From: Anaerotignum sp.
Lineage (GTDB): Bacteria > Bacillota > Clostridia > Lachnospirales > Anaerotignaceae
Assembly (NCBI GenBank): GCA_020024265.1
Contig: JAHHTW010000032.1
Span: forward strand, 1-17,508
DNA: 17,508 nt
Direction: 5' to 3'
The notes under the pieces are model-generated. The model was not told the DNA's origin. It saw nothing but the letters and a program-made list of their open reading frames with translations, and made no database searches. The translations under genes and the position numbers were made by a program. Shown in pieces: positions 13,168 through 17,508 of the stretch. Within the stretch, counting starts at the first letter, position 1, and every line of letters starts with the position of its first letter.

Positions 13168-15249
13168 GTGGCAAACAGAGCGTTTCCGTTGGTCAAAACC
13201 AGAAATATTGGTATCATGGCCCATATCGACGCCGGCAAGACAACGCTGACAGAACGTATTTTGTTCTATACAGGTCGTAACTACAAGATCGGTGATACAC
13301 ACGAGGGTACTGCAACAATGGACTGGATGGAGCAGGAACAGGAAAGAGGTATCACCATTACCTCCGCTGCTACAACTTGTCAGTGGAATGACAACAGAAT
13401 CAACATCATCGACACACCTGGACACGTTGACTTCACAGTAGAAGTAGAACGTTCTCTGCGTGTACTCGACGGTGCTGTCTGTGTATTCTGCGCAAAAGGC
13501 GGTGTAGAACCTCAGTCTGAAACAGTATGGCGTCAGGCTGACAACTATAACGTACCTAGAATGGCATTTGTAAACAAAATGGATATTATGGGTGCAAACT
13601 TCTACAACGTATTGCAGATGATGGTAGACAGACTGGGCTGCCACCCTATCGCTGTCGCACTGCCTATCGGTGCAGAAAGCGATTTCAAGGGGATCATCGA
13701 TCTGATGAAAATGAAAGCATATTTCTATGAAAATGCAACAGGTACAGAAGTAGATGAGGAAGAAATTCCCGCTGACTATATGGAAAAAGCAGAAGAATAC
13801 AGAGCGATCATGGTAGAAACAATCTGCGAAACCGATGAAGCGCTGATGGAAAAATTCTTCGCTGAAGAAGAAATCACAGAAGAAGAACTCAAAGCAGCTC
13901 TGCGTAAAGCATGCATCAACTGTGAGCTGGTACCTGTATTCTGTGGTTCCGCATACAGAAACAAAGGCGTACAGAAACTGCTGGACGGCGTTATTGAATA
14001 TATGCCTGCTCCGGTTGATATTCCTGCAATCAAGGGGATTGATCCCGAAACAGAAGAAGAAACAGAAAGACATGCTTCCGATGAAGAACCTTTCTCCGCT
14101 CTGGCATTTAAGATCATGAACGACCCCTTTGTTGGGAAACTGGCATTCTTCCGTGTGTACTCCGGTACATTGGATGCAGGGACATACGTTTACAACTCCA
14201 CAAAGGGTAAAAAAGAACGTGTTGGCCGTATCTTGCAGATGCACGCAAACCACAGAGAGGAAATCGACCGTGTGTATGCCGGTGATATCGCTGCTGCTGT
14301 TGGCTTCAAGCTGACAACAACAGGTGATACAATCTGTGACGAAGATCATGAAGTTATTCTGGAATCTATGGTATTCCCTGAACCGGTTATCTCTGTTGCA
14401 ATTGAACCCAAAACAAAAGCAGGCAGAGATAAAATGGGTATTGCGCTGGCAAAGCTGGCAGAAGAAGATCCCACATTTAAGACATATACCAATGGCGAAA
14501 CAGGTGACACCATCATCTCTGGTATGGGTGAGTTGCATCTGGAAATCATTGTTGACCGTCTGCTGAGAGAATTCAAGGTGGAAGCAAACGTTGGTGCGCC
14601 TCAGGTAGCATATAAAGAAACATTCCGCAAGGCTGTTGACGTAGAAGGTAAGTTTGTGCGTCAGTCCGGTGGTAAAGGTCAGTATGGTCACTGTAAAGTG
14701 AAATTTGCTCCCATTCCCACAGACGCAGAAAACAACTACGAATTTGTAAACAGCACAGTCGGCGGTTCTATTCCTAAGGAATATATCCCCGCAATCGACA
14801 AAGGTATCCAGCAGGCTATGCAGAGCGGTATTCTGGGCGGTTATCCCGTACTGGGTGTAAGAGCAGAGGTTTATGATGGTTCCTACCACGAAGTTGACTC
14901 CTCTGAAACTGCATTCATGGTTGCAGGTTCCATGGCTTTCAAGGAAGCAATGAGAAAGGGCGACGCAGTACTTTTGGAACCTGTAATGAAGGTTACTGTA
15001 ACTGTTCCCGAAGAATACATGGGTGATGTTATCGGTGATATCAACTCCCGTCGTGGTCGTATCGAAGGGATGGAAGCAAGAAACGGCGTACAGGTAATTC
15101 ACTCCTATGTACCTCTTGCAGAAATGTTCGGTTACTCCACTGACCTGCGTTCCAAATCTCAGGGCCGTGGTAACTATGTTATGGAAGTAGACCATTACGA
15201 ACCTTGCCCGAAATCTGTTCAGGAAAAGGTTCTTGAGGGCAGAAAATAA
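13168..15249 (+). CDS. fusA: Elongation factor G
   Basis: 693 residues, the standard length of the translocation GTPase. The G domain (about 1-285) has the P-loop AHIDAGKTT 18-26, switch I with GITITSAA (61-68), DTPGH 82-86 and NKMD 136-139. Domains II to V follow (roughly 305-400, 410-480, 485-605 and 610-693), with the conserved C-terminal RGNYVMEVDHYEPCP. EF-G drives translocation and, with RRF, ribosome recycling. The start is GTG with an AAGGAGGA site at 13154-13161. It lies third in the str operon behind a hairpin. No terminator follows, so read-through into tuf is possible in addition to tuf's own promoter. Confidence 0.98.
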   Translation: MANRAFPLVKTRNIGIMAHIDAGKTTLTERILFYTGRNYKIGDTHEGTATMDWMEQEQERGITITSAATTCQWNDNRINIIDTPGHVDFTVEVERSLRVLDGAVCVFCAKGGVEPQSETVWRQADNYNVPRMAFVNKMDIMGANFYNVLQMMVDRLGCHPIAVALPIGAESDFKGIIDLMKMKAYFYENATGTEVDEEEIPADYMEKAEEYRAIMVETICETDEALMEKFFAEEEITEEELKAALRKACINCELVPVFCGSAYRNKGVQKLLDGVIEYMPAPVDIPAIKGIDPETEEETERHASDEEPFSALAFKIMNDPFVGKLAFFRVYSGTLDAGTYVYNSTKGKKERVGRILQMHANHREEIDRVYAGDIAAAVGFKLTTTGDTICDEDHEVILESMVFPEPVISVAIEPKTKAGRDKMGIALAKLAEEDPTFKTYTNGETGDTIISGMGELHLEIIVDRLLREFKVEANVGAPQVAYKETFRKAVDVEGKFVRQSGGKGQYGHCKVKFAPIPTDAENNYEFVNSTVGGSIPKEYIPAIDKGIQQAMQSGILGGYPVLGVRAEVYDGSYHEVDSSETAFMVAGSMAFKEAMRKGDAVLLEPVMKVTVTVPEEYMGDVIGDINSRRGRIEGMEARNGVQVIHSYVPLAEMFGYSTDLRSKSQGRGNYVMEVDHYEPCPKSVQEKVLEGRK

Positions 15250-15283
15250 TTTGTAAAACGAAAATAATTATTTTATTTTGGTA

Positions 15284-15312
15284 TTGCAAAAAACATGGAA
15301 ATTTAATATAAT
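15284..15312 (+). promoter_or_regulatory. Sigma-A-type promoter of tuf
   Basis: TTGCAA (15284-15289), a 17-base spacer, then a perfect TATAAT (15307-15312). Predicted start near 15319, giving a leader of about 67 nt. In that leader TACATT (15326-15331) can pair with AATGTA (15340-15345). It would allow EF-Tu to be made in excess over EF-G and S7. Confidence 0.75.
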
Positions 15313-15357
15313 TAAGGACGATAGGTACATTTATGTGATAATGTATGTATTTGCCTT

Positions 15358-15376
15358 AGTATAATTTAAAGGAGGA
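15358..15376 (+). repeat. AT-rich translation-initiation element, copy 2 (before tuf)
   Basis: AGTATAATTTAAAGGAGGA holds the tuf ribosome binding site and is nearly identical (18 of 19) to the element before fusA at 13143-13161. Confidence 0.55.
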
Positions 15377-15385
15377 TATCAAACA

Positions 15386-16579
15386 ATGGCAAAAGCAAAA
15401 TTTGAAAGAACCAAACCTCATATGAATATCGGTACCATCGGTCACGTTGACCATGGTAAAACAACTCTGACAGCAGCTATCACAAAGACACTGCATGAAA
15501 GATACCAGATCGGTGAAGCAGTAGCTTTCGAAAACATCGATAAGGCTCCCGAAGAAAGAGAACGTGGTATCACAATTTCTACAGCTCACGTTGAATACGA
15601 AACACCCAACAGACACTATGCACACGTTGACTGCCCTGGACACGCTGACTATGTTAAAAACATGATCACAGGCGCTGCTCAGATGGACGGTGCAATTCTG
15701 GTTGTAGCTGCTACAGACGGCCCTATGGCTCAGACAAGAGAACATATTCTGCTTTCCAGACAGGTAGGCGTTCCTTACATTGTTGTATTCATGAACAAAT
15801 GCGACATGGTTGAAGACGAAGAACTGCTGGATCTGGTAGAAATGGAAATCAGAGAACTGCTGAACGAATATGAATTCCCCGGTGATGATATTCCCATCAT
15901 CAGAGGTTCCGCATTCCAGGCATTGCAGGATCCTGCAAGCGCATGGGGTGACAAGATTCTGGATCTGTTCAACGAAATCGAAGCTTACATTCCCGAACCC
16001 GAACGTGACACAGACAAGCCTTTCCTGATGCCTGTTGAAGACGTATTCTCTATCACAGGTCGTGGTACTGTTGCTACAGGTAGAGTAGAAAGAGGTATCG
16101 TTAAAGTTCAGGACGAAGTTGAAATCGTTGGTCTGACAGACGAAATCAGAAAAGTAGTTGTAACTGGCGTTGAAATGTTCAGAAAACTGCTGGATCAGGC
16201 TGAAGCTGGTGACAACATCGGTGTTCTGCTGCGTGGTGTTCAGAGAGATGAAATCGAAAGAGGTCAGGTTCTGGCAAAACCCGGTTCCATCACACCCCAC
16301 ACAAAATTCAAAGCTCAGGTTTACGTTCTGAGCAAAGAAGAAGGTGGCCGTCATACACCTTTCTTCAACAACTACAGACCTCAGTTCTACTTCAGAACAA
16401 CAGACGTTACAGGCGTTATCTCTCTGCCTGCTGGTACAGAAATGTGCATGCCTGGTGACAACGTTGAAATGACAATTGAACTGATCACTCCTGTTGCTAT
16501 GAACCAGGGTCTGCGTTTCGCTATCCGTGAAGGTGGCAGAACTGTAGGTGCAGGTTCCGTAGTAGAAGTTATCGAATAA
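15386..16579 (+). CDS. tuf: Elongation factor Tu
   Basis: 397 residues, the standard length. EF-Tu carries aminoacyl-tRNA to the ribosomal A site as a GTP complex. The G domain (about 1-200) has the P-loop GHVDHGKT 19-26, DCPGH 82-86 with catalytic His86, and NKCD 137-140. Domain II holds GRGTVATGRVERG, and domain III ends in REGGRTVGAGSVVEVIE. AAAGGAGGA is at 15368-15376. It has its own promoter and a strong terminator 33 bases after the stop. Leu is almost always CTG, marking very high expression. Whether a second tuf copy exists elsewhere cannot be seen. Confidence 0.98.
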   Translation: MAKAKFERTKPHMNIGTIGHVDHGKTTLTAAITKTLHERYQIGEAVAFENIDKAPEERERGITISTAHVEYETPNRHYAHVDCPGHADYVKNMITGAAQMDGAILVVAATDGPMAQTREHILLSRQVGVPYIVVFMNKCDMVEDEELLDLVEMEIRELLNEYEFPGDDIPIIRGSAFQALQDPASAWGDKILDLFNEIEAYIPEPERDTDKPFLMPVEDVFSITGRGTVATGRVERGIVKVQDEVEIVGLTDEIRKVVVTGVEMFRKLLDQAEAGDNIGVLLRGVQRDEIERGQVLAKPGSITPHTKFKAQVYVLSKEEGGRHTPFFNNYRPQFYFRTTDVTGVISLPAGTEMCMPGDNVEMTIELITPVAMNQGLRFAIREGGRTVGAGSVVEVIE

Positions 16580-16611
16580 TTTTCACATACGTAATCACAT
16601 AAAATCAAAAG

Positions 16612-16640
16612 AGGAGTCGGATTTCCGACTCCTTTTTTTT
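16612..16640 (+). terminator. Strong Rho-independent terminator of the str locus
   Basis: GGAGTCGG (16613-16620) and CCGACTCC (16625-16632) pair around an ATTT tetraloop, followed by eight Ts (16633-16640). The complement has a weaker T-rich tail, so limited bidirectional action is possible, although no minus-strand gene reaches it. Confidence 0.95.
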
Positions 16641-16683
16641 ATGCCAAAAAATGGATGTTGCATATATATTTTAAGAAATACGA

Positions 16684-16704
16684 GCCAAAGATATTGGCAT
16701 TTTT
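16684..16704 (+). terminator. Weak back-up terminator after tuf
   Basis: GCCAA (16684-16688), loop AGATA, TTGGC (16694-16698), then A and five Ts. The same TTGGCAT could instead pair with ATGCCAA at 16641-16647. It lies 44 bases behind the main terminator and may catch read-through. Confidence 0.35.
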
Positions 16705-16910
16705 CATAAAAATATAAAAGCCGAAAAATAAGCGTTTATCTCTGCTTTGTGTTGAAAAAAATACAAATTATGAGAATTTCTTTTGTTTCCTGTGAAAAAA
16801 GAGATATCTTTTTCGGAAAGGAAAAAAATTTCACGCACTTTTTTATGAAATACTTACAACTCTTGTATGACAACATACGGCGCAAAAGGATTTGTAAGGA
16901 ATTTCAGATA

Positions 16911-16939
16911 TTGACAGAGAATAGACAATGGTGTAAAGT
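16911..16939 (+). promoter_or_regulatory. Strong sigma-A-type promoter with no evident gene
   Basis: A perfect TTGACA (16911-16916), a 17-base spacer and TAAAGT (16934-16939). Predicted start near 16946. The first terminator-like hairpin lies only about 20 nt further on. Confidence 0.6.
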
Positions 16940-16945
16940 ATAAGC

Positions 16946-16995
16946 ATGGCAAAGGAAGTCAGACACACGGATCAGAGCAGCGTGTGTTGTTTTTT
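16946..16995 (+). ncRNA. Candidate very short RNA (about 50 nt) or attenuated leader
   Basis: The extent is inferred from the promoter at 16911-16939 and the terminator hairpin at 16963-16995. An ATG at 16945 opens a 26-codon frame that runs through the hairpin. It lacks a ribosome binding site and I do not call it a gene. Whether an RNA accumulates cannot be told from sequence. Confidence 0.35.
16963..16995 (+). terminator. Terminator-like hairpin just after the orphan promoter
   Basis: ACACACG (16963-16969) pairs with CGTGTGT (16981-16987) across an 11-nt loop, followed by TG and six Ts (16990-16995). Confidence 0.65.
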
Positions 16996-17203
16996 CGACG
17001 GTATATTTCGCATACAAAATATTTGAAGCAAACTTGATGCAAAACGATGGATCCACTGGCCACAACAGCAGTTTCGGCAGTATGCCAAACAGGGACATGA
17101 TGGGTGATTGGGTTGCCGTTTGTGCAAAAATGCAGAGAAATACGGTTGGATGATGACTTTTGTTTTGTGGGTTTTTTTATGGCGGATCGATGGAATATAC
17201 TGT

Positions 17204-17233
17204 CGGTATTACCATAAATACATACCGTTTTTT
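17204..17233 (+). terminator. Possible weak terminator upstream of the acyl-CoA dehydrogenase promoter
   Basis: CGGTAT (17204-17209) pairs with ATACCG (17222-17227) over a 12-nt loop, with six Ts directly after. The stem is short, so confidence is modest. Confidence 0.4.
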
Positions 17234-17257
17234 ATCTAATATTTATCGACAAATATG

Positions 17258-17287
17258 TTGACAATTTTTAGACAAAAATGGTATATT
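17258..17287 (+). promoter_or_regulatory. Sigma-A-type promoter of the acyl-CoA dehydrogenase gene, with GACAA direct repeats
   Basis: A perfect TTGACA (17258-17263), an 18-base spacer, and TATATT (17282-17287). The start would be near 17294, giving a leader of about 144 nt. GACAAA/GACAAT/GACAAA occur at 17248, 17260 and 17271, spaced 12 and 11 bases (about one helical turn) and overlapping the -35 and spacer, so a regulator may bind here. Confidence 0.65.
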
Positions 17288-17437
17288 TCTTTATAGAAGC
17301 GTATGCGTGCGTTGCTGTTTCATGCAACAAGTGCAAAAACGTTTTTAGACGGTAGCGTCGGATGTAGTTGTTTTGATCAGGGGAACGAAGGCCTGTCGGG
17401 AACCTGAAATATTATCTAACAATAGGAGGAATATTCA

Positions 17438-17508
17438 ATGGATTTCAAATTGACAAAAACTCAGATGCTTCAGCAAGAGTTGTTCAGAAAATTTGCTGAA
17501 ACAGAAAT
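17438..17508 (+). CDS. Acyl-CoA dehydrogenase, N-terminal fragment (runs off the window)
   Basis: Only 23 full codons are visible. The sequence MDFKLTKTQMLQQELFRKFA matches the start of short-chain acyl-CoA dehydrogenases of the butyryl-CoA or acryloyl-CoA reductase type in Clostridia, FAD enzymes that usually work with EtfAB. The start is well supported by AGGAGGA at 17424-17430. A strong promoter and long leader upstream suggest that it heads a new operon. Substrate and partner genes cannot be judged from this fragment. Confidence 0.7.
   Translation, partial: MDFKLTKTQMLQQELFRKFAETE

Larger units (their letters stand above)
16641..17437. other. 797-base gap without a convincing gene between tuf and the acyl-CoA dehydrogenase
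   Basis: The region is AT-rich. Frames of up to about 64 codons exist on both strands, but none has both a spaced ribosome binding site and protein-like composition. It contains the weak back-up terminator, a promoter-terminator pair (16911-16995), a second possible terminator (17204-17233) and the downstream promoter with its leader. From about 17000 to 17200 I see nothing that I can name. Confidence 0.6.

Noticed and set aside
13135..15195. A 686-codon open frame on the - strand opposite fusA, and a 332-codon one opposite tuf (15356-16354).
   Set aside because: They are mirror images of strongly biased codon use in fusA and tuf. The translations are rich in Cys, Phe and His with no domain pattern, and no ribosome binding site precedes them.
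15261..15274. AAAATAATTATTTT after fusA as a terminator.
   Set aside because: A palindrome without any G-C pair; too unstable to terminate.
16749..16943. A 64-codon + strand frame after tuf (and a 33-codon frame from ATG 16845 inside it).
   Set aside because: No spaced ribosome binding site, low-complexity Lys/Phe-rich start, no recognisable family, and a promoter motif lies in its 3' part.
16904..17098. A 64-codon - strand frame in the gap.
   Set aside because: No ribosome binding site or protein-like pattern, and it spans the terminator hairpin of the short-RNA unit.
17377..17407. GGGGAACGAAGG in the acyl-CoA dehydrogenase leader as a T-box or known riboswitch core.
   Set aside because: It does not contain the T-box AGGGTGGAACCGCG element, and I cannot match it to c-di-GMP, SAM, THF, lysine or other riboswitch cores from memory.

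Overview
The window (about 17.5 kb, moderately AT-rich) looks like chromosomal DNA of an anaerobic, spore-forming member of the Clostridia. Evidence: spoVT and spoIIM genes, strong AGGAGG ribosome binding sites, long-form (Firmicutes-type) ribosomal protein S12, U-tract terminators, an SLH-domain surface protein, and the start of an acyl-CoA dehydrogenase of the butyryl/acryloyl-CoA type. A Lachnospirales or Anaerotignum-like host is a guess from general resemblance. Every supported gene lies on the + strand. I see no tRNA, rRNA, CRISPR array, insertion sequence or phage gene.

Layout. 1-1770: the 3' part of a large secreted protein with alternating adhesin-like modules, a Gly/Asn linker, Asp-Gly repeats and three SLH domains, closed by a terminator. 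1858-2521: spoVT behind a sigma-G-like promoter, with its own terminator. 2606-5294: a sigma-A-like promoter followed by an M16 zinc protease, a DUF378 membrane protein and dapF, with two tandem hairpins just before dapF. 5309-6598: hflX. 6768-9989: an M19 dipeptidase, a translationally coupled two-TM protein of unknown function, a class I aminotransferase and a NUDIX ADP-ribose pyrophosphatase. 10095-11643: spoIIM and xerD. nudF-spoIIM-xerD is a neighbourhood also known from Bacillus (there with fur). The XerD here has Asn in place of the HxxR catalytic-pocket histidine.

11872-16640: a self-contained str locus, rpsL-rpsG-fusA-tuf. It has its own strong promoter, structured intergenic elements before rpsG and fusA, a second strong promoter before tuf and a strong terminator after it. 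It is not joined to rpoBC upstream or to the S10 operon downstream. 16641-17437: almost 800 bases without a convincing gene. This gap holds a promoter-terminator pair that would give an RNA of only about 50 nt, and a second promoter with a roughly 140-nt structured leader for the acyl-CoA dehydrogenase, which runs off the window end.

How it fits together: most genes are housekeeping (translation, diaminopimelate synthesis, chromosome resolution, ribosome rescue) mixed with sporulation genes. No dedicated new multi-gene system is evident. The most unusual signals are the XerD active-site change, the structured RNAs of the str locus, the short-RNA unit after tuf, and the coupled dipeptidase/unknown membrane protein pair.
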